64,000 nt of DNA from Pseudochelatococcus contaminans. Its GTDB lineage: Bacteria > Pseudomonadota > Alphaproteobacteria > Rhizobiales > Beijerinckiaceae. Of this stretch, positions 53,437 through 61,849 are shown one piece after another. The stretch lies in contig NZ_JACICC010000001.1 in NCBI RefSeq assembly GCF_014195635.1, positions 744,001-808,000 on the forward strand. The letters are read 5' to 3'. Positions within the stretch are counted from its first letter, which is position 1; the number at the start of each line of letters is the position of its first letter. The position numbers were made by a program, and so were the translations under genes. The notes under the pieces were generated by a model that worked only from the letters and a program-made list of their open reading frames with translations, did no database searches and was not told where the DNA came from.

Positions 53437-53883
53437 ATGAATGAGTTCATCATCGCCCTCGGGTGGCTTGGCGTATTCGCGCCGATGGGTCTGGGCGCGC
53501 TGGGCAGCGCCATCGGCGTCACACTTGCCGGGCAGGCAGCCATCGGCGCCATGCTGGAGACGGACGGTAATTATGGCCGGTTCCTCGGTGTGTCGCTGAT
53601 GCCGTCCTCGAACGTGATCTACGGCATCGTGGTGATGTTCTCGCTGCAACAGCCGATCACGCCCGAAAACGGCGGCGCGCTTTTCGGCATCGGCATCATC
53701 ACCGCGCTCGTGCTGCTTTATGCCGGCATGTATCAGGGCCGCGTGTGCGCCAGCGCCATCGCCGCCTCCAAGAACAAGCCGGAGATTTTCGGCCTCAGCC
53801 TTGCGCCGGCGGCCATCGTGGAAGGCTTTCAGGTTTTCGCCTTCGTGTTCGCGCTCGTGCTCGCGGGCTCCATCGGATCTTGA
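53437..53883 (+). CDS. atpK: V/A-type ATPase subunit K (rotor-ring proteolipid)
   Basis: This 148-residue, four-helix proteolipid is a fused pair of c-subunit hairpins that forms the rotor ring. Only the second hairpin carries the ion-binding carboxylate, E129 in APAAIVEGFQVFAFVF. By alignment with the Na+-binding NtpK of Enterococcus (ligands T64, Q65, Q110, E139, as recalled), the matching residues are S58, N59 (LMPSSNVIYG), Q100 (GMYQGRV) and E129; the Q-to-E spacing of 29 is the same. These polar ligands leave Na+ coupling open, although H+ is equally possible. The length agrees with V-type K subunits, not with the F-type c subunit. Confidence 0.94.
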   Translation: MNEFIIALGWLGVFAPMGLGALGSAIGVTLAGQAAIGAMLETDGNYGRFLGVSLMPSSNVIYGIVVMFSLQQPITPENGGALFGIGIITALVLLYAGMYQGRVCASAIAASKNKPEIFGLSLAPAAIVEGFQVFAFVFALVLAGSIGS

Positions 53884-53907
53884 TAACAGGCAGGGGAGGA
53901 TCGCCGC

Positions 53908-54600
53908 ATGGCTGAGCAGACAGGATCACAGCGCACGGCATCCGGCGTGGAAACGCTGATCGCCCGCCTGCGGGACGAGGGCGTCGTTTCCGGCAAGGCG
54001 GAAGCCGACAGGATTGTGGCCGAAGCGCAGGCGCTGGCACGCGCCACCGTCGAGGAAGCGCAGTTGCAGGCCACCGAGATACTGGAGCGATCGCGGCGCG
54101 AGGCGAACAACTTCCAGCGCGCCGGCGAGGATGCCCTCAAGGCCGCCGCGCGCGACACGGTGCTGGACCTGAAGGACTTTCTCTCCAGCCGGTTCGCCGG
54201 CGATGTCCTCAAGACCATCTCCGCCACCATGCGCGACGAGGAGCTGCTGAAGCAGATGATCCTGGCCGTCGCCGGGCGTGTGCGCGAGGAAGCAGGCGTC
54301 GATCGCTCGAAGGAAGTCGTGTTCAGGCTGCCCCGCGCGGCCGTCGGCCTCGATGAACTGCGCCGTAACCCGGAGGAGCTGAAGGAGGGGTCGTTGACCC
54401 ACTTCGCCGCTGCCTCGGCCGCGGCCATGTTGCGCGACGGCGTGACCTTCGCCCGTGCCGATGACGATGAGGGCGGCCTGCGCATCCAGCTTGTGGATCG
54501 CGGTGTATCGGTCGATCTCACAGACAAGGCCACGGCGGACATGATCCTCGCCCACCTGCAGCCGCGGTTCCGCGCGCTGCTGGAAGGCGTCGTGAAATGA
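53908..54600 (+). CDS. atpE: V/A-type ATPase subunit E
   Basis: This 230-residue peripheral-stalk subunit has an N-terminal helix-rich, Ala/Glu/Arg-rich coiled coil (IVAEAQALARATVEEAQLQATEILERSRREAN) followed by a C-terminal globular part (GVTFARADDDEGGLRIQLVDRGVSVDLTDKATADMILAHLQPRFRALLEG). That order and length are right for subunit E. A separate subunit G/H partner is not encoded in the operon. ATG 53908 follows GGGGAGGATCGCC. The stop overlaps the next gene start (ATGA). Confidence 0.88.
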   Translation: MAEQTGSQRTASGVETLIARLRDEGVVSGKAEADRIVAEAQALARATVEEAQLQATEILERSRREANNFQRAGEDALKAAARDTVLDLKDFLSSRFAGDVLKTISATMRDEELLKQMILAVAGRVREEAGVDRSKEVVFRLPRAAVGLDELRRNPEELKEGSLTHFAAASAAAMLRDGVTFARADDDEGGLRIQLVDRGVSVDLTDKATADMILAHLQPRFRALLEGVVK

Positions 54601-55289
54601 GTGGCAAGGATTCGTACATCCTGCTGGTTTCGAGCCTGCCCGATCTCGGCGGGTTCCTGGAAGCGCATGTGCCGCCGATCAGCCGTTCGCAGATCGAGGA
54701 ACGACTGGGCATGCTCTCTTCCGAAGACCGGGCTGAACTCGAAGCCATGGTCGACGTGCTGTCGTGGGAACATCTGCGCATTGGTGACGATGACGCTACC
54801 GTTTTGGCCCGCGCCAACAAGGTGATGGCGTCGCTGAGCAGTGAAACGCTCCGTCATCTCTTTCGCGACCGGCTGGAAATCCGCACGGTCATCACCGCCT
54901 TGCGAAAGCGGTATGCGGGAGAGGACGCGCCCGCACCGCAGACGCCTTGGGGCTATGGCCGTTTTCGGGAGACGATCCGGGCCAACTGGTCCGATCCCGC
55001 TTTTGGCATCTCCCGTGCCTTTCCGTGGGTGATCGAAGCGCGCGATAAACTTGAAAGCGGCGATACGGCGGGCATGGAGCGCATAATTCTCAAGGCGGTC
55101 TGGGACTCCATCGACCGTTATGCCGACAATCACACGTTCGATCTTGAGGCCGTTGCGATCTACCTGCTTCGCTGGTCCGTGGTCGACAACTGGGCGCATT
55201 ACGACACCGCCGCCGCCACGACGCGCTTCAGCCATCTGCTCGATGAAGCACTGACAGACGCCATTCCGACATTCGAGGCTGTGCCATGA
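54597..55289 (+). CDS. V-ATPase-operon protein, DUF2764 type (probable subunit C/d analogue)
   Basis: This 230-residue soluble protein begins SYILLVSSLPDLG, then has helical segments with SSEDRAELEAMVDVLSWEHL and ERIILKAVWDSIDRYADNHTFDLEAVAIYLLRWSVVDNWAHYD. The N-terminal YxLLVSSLPDL motif and the position between subunits E and A match the DUF2764 proteins in bacterial V-ATPase operons (Chlamydia, spirochaete and Bacteroidetes types, from memory). Since no subunit C (d) gene is present, it may fill that place at the rotor, but this is inference. It overlaps subunit E and A genes by four bases on both sides. Confidence 0.8.
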   Translation: MSGKDSYILLVSSLPDLGGFLEAHVPPISRSQIEERLGMLSSEDRAELEAMVDVLSWEHLRIGDDDATVLARANKVMASLSSETLRHLFRDRLEIRTVITALRKRYAGEDAPAPQTPWGYGRFRETIRANWSDPAFGISRAFPWVIEARDKLESGDTAGMERIILKAVWDSIDRYADNHTFDLEAVAIYLLRWSVVDNWAHYDTAAATTRFSHLLDEALTDAIPTFEAVP

Positions 55290-57121
55290 CCGGACCAAAT
55301 TCCACCGACACTGCATCCGGTTCCGCCGAGCCGACGGCCAGCGTCGTCGCCGTGCAGGAGGATATCATCCGCCTGCGGCTGAACGACCCCGAAACCGGGC
55401 GGCTGGTGAAAAACGAGGTGATCTACATTCACCCCGCGCGCGCTCCGGGCCAGCGGCTCAAGGGCGAGGTGCTGCGCGTGGAGGGCGATATCGCCGATGC
55501 GCAGGTTTTCGAAAGCACCGGCGGCATCGGGCTTGGCGACCCGGTGGAGCAAACCGGCGAGCAACTGTCCATCCTGCTGGGGCCTGGCCTTCTGGGGCAG
55601 GTGTATGACGGTTTGCAGAATCCGCTCGAAGGGCTGGCGCAGAAATCCGGCGTGTTCCTGCCGCGCGGCGTCGAGGTGACGGGGCTTGACCCGGCGACGA
55701 AATGGGCCTTCACCGCTACCCGCCGCGTCGGCGAGCGGGTGAAGGCGGGCGATGTGCTGGGCACGGTGCCGGAGGGGCCGATCACGCACAAGATCCTCGT
55801 GCCGTTCGATCTCGACGAAACGGTGACGATCGACTGGATTCGCGATGGCTCCATGACGGTAGATGAGCCGCTGGCGCGCCTCAAGGCATCGTCCGGCGCA
55901 ACGCGCACCATCACCATGAAACAGCGGTGGCCGGTGCGTCAGGCACTGCCGCGCCGCCTGCTGGCGAAAGGCTATTCCACGCGGCTTTATCCCGATGAGC
56001 CTATGACGACGACACAGCGCATCATCGATGCGTTCTTCCCCATCGTGCAGGGCGGCGCGGCATGCATTCCCGGGCCTTTCGGCGCGGGCAAGACGGTGCT
56101 GCTCAACCTCATCGCCCGGCATTCGGACGTGGATATCGTGATTCTGGTGGCCTGCGGCGAGCGCGCGGGCGAGGTGGTGGAAACCATCACGGAATTTCCC
56201 CAACTCATCGATCCGCGCACCGGCAACTCACTGATGGACCGCACCGTGATCGTGTGCAACACGTCCTCGATGCCGGTGGCCTCCCGCGAGGCGTCGATCT
56301 ACACCGGCATCACCATTGGCGAGTACTACCGCCAGATGGGCCTGCGTACGCTGATGATCGCCGACAGCACCTCGCGCTGGGCGCAGGCGATGCGCGAAAT
56401 CTCCGGCCGGCTGGAGGAAATCCCCGGCGAAGAAGCTTTCCCGGCCTATCTCGACAGCGCCATCAAGGGCGTTTACGAACGCGCCGGTGTGATCGCCACC
56501 AACGACGGCGAAAAGGGCGCGCTGACCATCATAGGCTCGGTGTCGCCGGCCGGCGGCAACTTCGAGGAGCCTGTCACGCAGTCGACTCTCGCCGCTGTGA
56601 AGTGCTTCCTCGGCCTCTCCTACGACCGTGCCTACAAGCGTTTCTATCCCGCCATCGACCCGCTGCAATCGTGGTCGCGCTATCGGCAACAGCTCGCCGG
56701 CTGGTATGCAGAACACATGGGCGCGGGCTGGACGTTGCAGGTTGACGAACTCGTCGAGCTGCTGCGGCGCGGCGATGAAATCGCGCAGATGGAGCAGGTG
56801 GCCGGCGAGGAGGGGATCAGCACCGACGATTTCGTCACCGCCGAGGCGGCACGTTTCGTCGATATGGTCTTCCTGCAGCAGGACGCGTTCGATCCCATCG
56901 ATTCCTCTGCCTCTCCAGAGCGGCAGAAGGAGCTGTTCGACATGGTCTATGCCATTGCCACCCGGCCTTACGCCTTCGAGGAAAAGGACGACGTGCGCCG
57001 CCACTTCACCAAGCTTACCGGCCTGTTCAAGAACTACAATTATGCCGCCCCCGGCTCCAACGACGCCAAAAGGCTGATGGGCGAAATCGAAAAGGTCGAT
57101 GCCAGCGCAGCAGTAAGTTGA
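55286..57121 (+). CDS. atpA: V/A-type ATPase catalytic subunit A
   Basis: This 611-residue ATP-hydrolysing subunit has a P-loop G-P-F-G-A-G-K-T at residues 263-270, the catalytic glutamate E292 in [13 protein letters not shown], the non-homologous insert typical of A subunits (residues about 110-195: [43 protein letters not shown]) and [31 protein letters not shown]. The gene comes last in the operon, instead of before B as usual. It overlaps the DUF2764 stop by four bases (ATGA). The polyphosphate kinase gene follows after 146 bases. Confidence 0.96.
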   Translation: MTGPNSTDTASGSAEPTASVVAVQEDIIRLRLNDPETGRLVKNEVIYIHPARAPGQRLKGEVLRVEGDIADAQVFESTGGIGLGDPVEQTGEQLSILLGPGLLGQVYDGLQNPLEGLAQKSGVFLPRGVEVTGLDPATKWAFTATRRVGERVKAGDVLGTVPEGPITHKILVPFDLDETVTIDWIRDGSMTVDEPLARLKASSGATRTITMKQRWPVRQALPRRLLAKGYSTRLYPDEPMTTTQRIIDAFFPIVQGGAACIPGPFGAGKTVLLNLIARHSDVDIVILVACGERAGEVVETITEFPQLIDPRTGNSLMDRTVIVCNTSSMPVASREASIYTGITIGEYYRQMGLRTLMIADSTSRWAQAMREISGRLEEIPGEEAFPAYLDSAIKGVYERAGVIATNDGEKGALTIIGSVSPAGGNFEEPVTQSTLAAVKCFLGLSYDRAYKRFYPAIDPLQSWSRYRQQLAGWYAEHMGAGWTLQVDELVELLRRGDEIAQMEQVAGEEGISTDDFVTAEAARFVDMVFLQQDAFDPIDSSASPERQKELFDMVYAIATRPYAFEEKDDVRRHFTKLTGLFKNYNYAAPGSNDAKRLMGEIEKVDASAAVS

Positions 57122-57267
57122 GGCCAGCGGACGTTGTGGGGGCAAGGGGCATCCTGCCCATTGCCTTTGCGACGCAAAGTCACGCATCGGCTTGAAAACG
57201 GCGGAGAGCGGCTGCATGATGCAGCTCTTCGCTCGCGCTGCCGCGACAACAAAAAGGATGACAGACC

Positions 57268-58758
57268 TTGTTCGACTCAACGAAGCTTGAACACAAGCTC
57301 ACCAAGGAAGCGTTCAAGGAAATCCAGGCGCAGTTGCGCAACGAACTGCTCGATGCCCAGCGCGAGCTTCGTGAGCGCGGCACGCACAGCATCATGATTC
57401 TCATCAACGGCGCCGATGGTGCGGGCAAGGGCGAGGTGCTGAATCGCCTCTATGAATGGCTCGATCCGCGCTATCTCGAAACGATCAGCGTCGACATCCG
57501 CAACAACGACGACAACGACCGGCCGAACCAGTGGCATTACTGGCGCGACATGCCGCCGAAGGGCACCATCAGCGCGGTGCTGGGATCGTGGTATCACGTC
57601 ATGCTGCGCGACCGCGCGCTGGGCAAGCTGGACCGCGACGGGTTCATGCAGTCCGTTTTATCGGCGCGAGCGTTCGAAACCATGCTGGGGCACGAGGGCG
57701 TCAAGGTGCTCAAGCTCTGGCTGCATATCGATTTTGAAGAAGCCGAGCGCCGTCACAAGGAAGAACGCAAGAGCGACCATTTCCGCCGTCCGCTGGTTGA
57801 GGAATGGGCGGATGTTCCGGCAGCGCATAGCAGGAAAAAGCTGCACGAGGCCGCCCGCGAGGTCGCGCAATTCATCTCGCCGGATTCCGTGCCGTGGAAC
57901 GTGGTGCCTGCCGCCGATGCCCGTTATCGCGATGTCGCCATCGGTCAGGCCCTTCTGGCCCTTATCCGCAGCACGTTCATAGTGGAAGAATCCGCACCCG
58001 CACCCGCGCCGGAACCTGATTCCGCTGCGGGTTATCATCTGCCGCGCCCGTCGATTATCAGCACCATCGACCTAACCAAAACCATTGACGAAGATACCTA
58101 CAAGCGCAAACTCAAGGAAGAGCAGGAGCGCATTTTCGATTTGACGGAATCGGCTGCTTTCAGCAAGCGCGCGCTTGTCTGCGTGTTCGAAGGCAACGAC
58201 GCAGCCGGCAAGGGTGGCTGCATCCGCCGCATCCGGCAGGCGCTGGACCCGCGCGACTTCCGCGTGCACGCCGTTGCAGCGCCTTCCGAGGAAGAGCGTG
58301 CGCGCCCTTATCTGTGGCGTTTCTGGCGTAACATCCCGCCCAAGGACCACGTGGCGATTTTTGACCGAAGCTGGTATGGCCGCGTGCTGGTGGAGCGGGT
58401 GGAAGGGTTTGCGTCCCCTGCCGACTGGATGCGCGCTTATGGCGAGATCAACGCTTTCGAGCGTGAGTTGACGAATGACGGCTATATCATCGCCAAGTTC
58501 TGGCTGGCGATTACGCCCGAGGAGCAATTGAACCGCTTCAACGAGCGCGCCGATACGCCCTACAAGCAGTTCAAGATCACCGAAGAGGATTGGCGCAACC
58601 GCGACAAGTGGGACCAGTACGACGAAGCCGTCACCGACATGGTCGACCGCACATCCACGGCACTCGCGCCATGGACGCTGGTGCCGGCGGTGGACAAGCG
58701 CTACGCCCGCGTGCACGTGCTGAAAACGGTCGCCGACAGGATTGAAAAGGCCCTTTAA
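57268..58758 (+). CDS. pap: Two-domain polyphosphate:AMP phosphotransferase (PPK2 class II)
   Basis: This 496-residue enzyme transfers phosphate from polyphosphate to AMP, giving ADP. Two PPK2 domains are fused, as in P. aeruginosa Pap, which has the same length as I recall. The N-terminal domain has Walker A INGADGAGKGE (G48-K54) and RPNQWHYWRDMPPKG; the C-terminal, catalytic-type domain has GNDAAGKGG (K315), RPYLWRFWRNIPPKD and DRSWYGRVLVERVEG with D366. The start is TTG 57268 with AGGA nine bases upstream; an overlapping ATG at 57259 is out of frame. It follows the V-ATPase operon on the same strand and might recharge adenylates for it. Confidence 0.92.
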   Translation: MFDSTKLEHKLTKEAFKEIQAQLRNELLDAQRELRERGTHSIMILINGADGAGKGEVLNRLYEWLDPRYLETISVDIRNNDDNDRPNQWHYWRDMPPKGTISAVLGSWYHVMLRDRALGKLDRDGFMQSVLSARAFETMLGHEGVKVLKLWLHIDFEEAERRHKEERKSDHFRRPLVEEWADVPAAHSRKKLHEAAREVAQFISPDSVPWNVVPAADARYRDVAIGQALLALIRSTFIVEESAPAPAPEPDSAAGYHLPRPSIISTIDLTKTIDEDTYKRKLKEEQERIFDLTESAAFSKRALVCVFEGNDAAGKGGCIRRIRQALDPRDFRVHAVAAPSEEERARPYLWRFWRNIPPKDHVAIFDRSWYGRVLVERVEGFASPADWMRAYGEINAFERELTNDGYIIAKFWLAITPEEQLNRFNERADTPYKQFKITEEDWRNRDKWDQYDEAVTDMVDRTSTALAPWTLVPAVDKRYARVHVLKTVADRIEKAL

Positions 58759-58777
58759 GGCATCTCAAATGCGTTTC

Positions 58778-58806
58778 TCCCGCAAAGCAATCTCCTTTTT
58801 GCGGGA
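58778..58806 (+). terminator. Terminator after the pap gene
   Basis: Nine-bp arms (58778-58786 and 58798-58806; TCCCGCAAA and its complement) with an 11-base loop begin 19 bases after the pap stop and are followed by AAGTTCTTTT. It separates the V-ATPase/pap block from the aminotransferase gene. Confidence 0.55.
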
Positions 58807-58859
58807 AAGTTCTTTTATGAATGGCGCATCCGGAATCATGAGGGCCGTTCGTCACCGCC

Positions 58860-60065
58860 ATGAAAAACACACCTGCGTTTTCCGATGCTGCCTCACCGGC
58901 CGCTCGGCGACTGTCGTCACGTCTGGAAACCGTATCGCCGTTTCTGGCCATGGATGTTCTTGCCCGGGCGCGGACCATCGAAAGGTCCGGCGGCAGCGTC
59001 ATCCACATGGAGCTTGGGGAGCCTTCAGCCGCAACCCCGGCGATAATCCGCGAGGCCGCCGCCCGCGCTCTGTCCGCAGGGCGCGTCAGTTATACGGAGT
59101 CCTGCGGACTGCAAACTCTGCGAGCGCGGATCAGCAACCATTACAGGCAGGCCTACGGTGTTGAGGTCGATCCCTCGCGTGTTGTGGTCACGACGGGGTC
59201 ATCCGCCGGCTTTGTCCTGTCCTTCCTGGCGCTGTTCGAGCCGGGAGCGCGGGTTGCCGTGTCATCGCCGGGTTATCCGGCCTATCGCAACATCTTCGCG
59301 GCACTGGGGCTGGAAGCCGTGCCGATGCCGCTGAACGCCGATAACGGCTGGGTCATGACGGCCGATGACATTGAGCGTCTGCACAAGGACAAACCGCTTG
59401 CGGGCGTGCTGGTGATGAGCCCCGCCAACCCCTCCGGCGTCACCATGGATGGCGCCTCGCTTGAGGCAGTGGCGCGGGCATGCCGGCGGCTTGGCATCTG
59501 GCTGATTTCGGACGAGATTTACCACGGTCTGACCTATGGCGTCGCCAGCGAGACCGCTTTGGCATTTGACGACGAGGCCATCATCGTCAACTCGTTCTCG
59601 AAATATTATTGCATGACGGGCTGGCGCGTCGGCTGGCTCGTGGTGCCGGAAAGCATCGTGCGCGGTGTGGAGCGGGTGGCCCAGAACCTCTACATATCCG
59701 CTCCCTACCTGTCACAAGTGGCGGCGGAGGCGGCTTTCGATGCCGTGGAAGAGCTTGAGCAGATCAAAACGGGTTATGCCGCCAATCGCGATTTATTGCT
59801 GAACGCATTGCCTGACCTCGGCCTGGATAAAGGACCGGAGCCGACAGGCGCGTTCTACTTCTATCGCGACGTGAGCCATCTGACCGATGACTCACTGAGT
59901 TTCTGCCGCGACATTCTCGAACGGGCAGGGGTCGCCGTCACGCCGGGGCTGGACTTCGATCCGGAAAACGGCGGATCATACATCCGGCTGTCGTTCGCCG
60001 GGTCATTCGACGATTGCCGCGAGGGTATCTCACGCCTGCGCACTTATATCCGCACGCGCGGATGA
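58860..60065 (+). CDS. Class I/II PLP-dependent aminotransferase
   Basis: This 401-residue fold-type I aminotransferase has VIHMELGEPSAATP, VSYTESCGLQTLRARISNHYRQAYG, VVVTTGSSAGFVLSFLALFEPGARVAVSSPGYPAYRNI, the LVMSPANPSG asparagine, LISDEIYHGLTYG and the PLP lysine K248 in NSFSKYYCMTGWRVGW. It transfers amino groups between amino and keto acids, probably with aromatic or aliphatic side chains; the exact substrate cannot be told. ATG 58860 lacks a strong ribosome site. It converges with the HIT gene across a terminator. Confidence 0.9.
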   Translation: MKNTPAFSDAASPAARRLSSRLETVSPFLAMDVLARARTIERSGGSVIHMELGEPSAATPAIIREAAARALSAGRVSYTESCGLQTLRARISNHYRQAYGVEVDPSRVVVTTGSSAGFVLSFLALFEPGARVAVSSPGYPAYRNIFAALGLEAVPMPLNADNGWVMTADDIERLHKDKPLAGVLVMSPANPSGVTMDGASLEAVARACRRLGIWLISDEIYHGLTYGVASETALAFDDEAIIVNSFSKYYCMTGWRVGWLVVPESIVRGVERVAQNLYISAPYLSQVAAEAAFDAVEELEQIKTGYAANRDLLLNALPDLGLDKGPEPTGAFYFYRDVSHLTDDSLSFCRDILERAGVAVTPGLDFDPENGGSYIRLSFAGSFDDCREGISRLRTYIRTRG

Positions 60066-60076
60066 CGAGCAAAATG

Positions 60077-60101
60077 GCCTCACCCGTTGAACGGGTGAGG
60101 C
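60077..60101. terminator. Bidirectional terminator between aminotransferase and HIT genes
   Basis: Eleven-bp perfect arms (60077-60087 and 60091-60101; GCCTCACCCGT and its complement) with a 3-base loop lie between the converging stops. On the minus strand it is followed by CATTTTG, the better T-run. Confidence 0.65.
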
Positions 60102-60110
60102 GCTTGCATA

Positions 60111-60548
60111 TCAGGCTTCGTTTTTGTCGAGTTCCGCGCGGATACGCGCGGCGTGATCGGCCAGAACCTGCGGATCTGCGAAGCCGCCTTCAGCATGACG
60201 GCGCAAATCGACATCCTTGAAACGCGGCACGATATGGACGTGCAGGTGGTAGACGGTCTGCCCGGAAACGGCTTCGTTATATTGCCCAATGAATACGCCG
60301 TCCGCCCCGAAGGCCGCGCGTGCCGCCACAGCGATCTTCTGCGCCGCCCTGAACAGCTTTGAGACGGTTTCCGGATCCGCATCCAGCAGATTGCGCGACG
60401 GCATCTTCGGAATGACGAGCGCGTGGCCATCGCCCTGCGGCATGGCATCCATGAAAGCAAGGACATCGTCGTCTTCGTAAATCCGGGCGGCGGGAAGCTC
60501 GTTCCGGAGGATTCGGGCGAAAACGTTATCGGGATCATAAGCGGTCAT
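60111..60548 (-). CDS. HIT-family nucleotide-binding hydrolase
   Basis: This 145-residue histidine-triad protein has VFARILRNELPAARIYEDDDVLAFMDAMPQGDGHALVIPK and the triad H101-L-H103-V-H105 in VYHLHVHIVPRF. HIT proteins hydrolyse nucleotide phosphoramidates or AMP-linked compounds such as adenosine polyphosphates. ATG 60548 has AGGCG upstream; the frame to 60602 is longer but the homologous start is at MTAYD. It may share a transcript with the upstream RidA-GDPD-acyltransferase cluster. Confidence 0.92.
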   Translation of the reverse strand: MTAYDPDNVFARILRNELPAARIYEDDDVLAFMDAMPQGDGHALVIPKMPSRNLLDADPETVSKLFRAAQKIAVAARAAFGADGVFIGQYNEAVSGQTVYHLHVHIVPRFKDVDLRRHAEGGFADPQVLADHAARIRAELDKNEA

Positions 60549-60661
60549 GGATTCGCCTTTCGCGTGCTTTGCGTCAGTCGTGTTTGGCCACAGGCATGGC
60601 AAGTTCGCTGCGGCGCGTCAATATCTCGCCGCACGGTATTCATAGAGCCGCGCAGTTTTGC

Positions 60662-61849
60662 TTAATCCGGCTCGTGCCTGAACGGCGTTTCATCCGCCAG
60701 CAGCGCGATCTCCTGCTCGACGGCCGGGCGCTCCTGCGCCAGATAGGCTGCCACGGCGCGCCTGAAATCAGGGTCGGCGATGTCGTGCGCGGAGCGAGTC
60801 ATGGTAGGCACGTAACCCCGCGCCAGCTTGTGCTCACCCTGCGCGCCGGCTTCCACCCGTTTCAACCCGCGGGCAATGGCAAAGTCGATTGCCCGATAAT
60901 AGCAAACTTCGAAATGCAGAAACGGATGCTCCTCGATAGCGCCCCAGTGCCGCCCGAAAAGCGTGTCGCTGCCGATAAAGTTGATGGCTCCCGCAATATA
61001 TCGGCCCGCCCGGCGCGCCATCACCAGCAACACGCGATCGCGCATAGTCCGGTCGATCGCGTCGTAAAATTCACGCGTCAGATAGGCCCGGCCCCATTTG
61101 CGCGACGCCGTATCCTGATAAAATGCGTAAAACGCATCCCAGTGCGCGGTCGTAATGGCGTCGCCCGTCAACTGCTCGATGGTTATGCCATCGCCCGGTG
61201 TCGCGCTGCCAATCGCGTCGCGTCGCTCACGACGAATGGTCTTGCGTTTGCGCGATGAAAGCGTTGCCAGAAAATCGTCGAAACTCGCAAAATCATGATT
61301 GATCCAGTGATACTGGCAATCGATACGCGGCAAGAATCCAGCCGAGCCCAGCACCGCGGATTCTTCAGGTAAAGCAAAGTTGACGTGGATGGAGGATGCC
61401 TCGGTCGCTTCCCGCAACTGCCGCAATCCGACGATCAGCGCTTGCGTGGCCTTTTCGGCGAATGGGCCATCACGCACCAGAAGACGAGGGCCGCTGACAG
61501 GCGTAAACGGCACCGCAACCAGCAGCTTCGGATAATAATCCCCGCCAGCCCGTTCATAGGCATCGGCCCACGCGTGATCGAAGACATATTCACCGCGCGA
61601 ATGGCCCTTGAGATAACACGGCGCAACCGCGACGATGACATCGTCCTCATCTCGAACGATAACATGCAAAGGTTGCCAGCCAGACTCTGGCCGCACGGAA
61701 TCGGATGACTCAAGCGCCAGAAGAAAAGAGTGTCTCAAAAATGGGTTATCGGCATCGCCTCCAGCGGAACGTAAGGCGGAATCCAATGCACACGCGTCCC
61801 AATCCTGGGCAGGAACATCCGCAATTGATGCTGCAACGGTGACCTTCAA
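60662..61849 (-). CDS. FemAB-like/GNAT-fold N-acyltransferase (DUF482 type)
   Basis: This 395-residue protein has the FemAB_like (peptidogalycan biosynthesis/recognition) pattern: NPFLRHSFLLALESSDSV, PCYLKGHSRGEYVFDHAWADAYERAGGDYYPKLLVAVPFTPV and YWAFYQDTASRKWGRAYLTREFYDAI-type helices with GAINFIGSDTLFGRHWGAIEEHPFLHFEVCYYRAIDFAI. The family is widespread in alphaproteobacteria; the acceptor is not established. The ATG overlaps the stop of the GDPD gene by four bases, so the two are coupled in a RidA-GDPD-acyltransferase operon. Confidence 0.85.
   Translation of the reverse strand: MKVTVAASIADVPAQDWDACALDSALRSAGGDADNPFLRHSFLLALESSDSVRPESGWQPLHVIVRDEDDVIVAVAPCYLKGHSRGEYVFDHAWADAYERAGGDYYPKLLVAVPFTPVSGPRLLVRDGPFAEKATQALIVGLRQLREATEASSIHVNFALPEESAVLGSAGFLPRIDCQYHWINHDFASFDDFLATLSSRKRKTIRRERRDAIGSATPGDGITIEQLTGDAITTAHWDAFYAFYQDTASRKWGRAYLTREFYDAIDRTMRDRVLLVMARRAGRYIAGAINFIGSDTLFGRHWGAIEEHPFLHFEVCYYRAIDFAIARGLKRVEAGAQGEHKLARGYVPTMTRSAHDIADPDFRRAVAAYLAQERPAVEQEIALLADETPFRHEPD

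Noticed and set aside
53829-55316. 495-codon minus-strand frame opposite V-ATPase subunits E and DUF2764
   Set aside because: It is antisense to two coupled genes and rich in serine/arginine; no domain was recognised.
49555-57121. F-type or N-type ATP synthase instead of V/A-type
   Set aside because: Subunit A has the V-type non-homologous insert, subunit I is the large two-part a-subunit, and K is a four-helix proteolipid; these are not F-type features.
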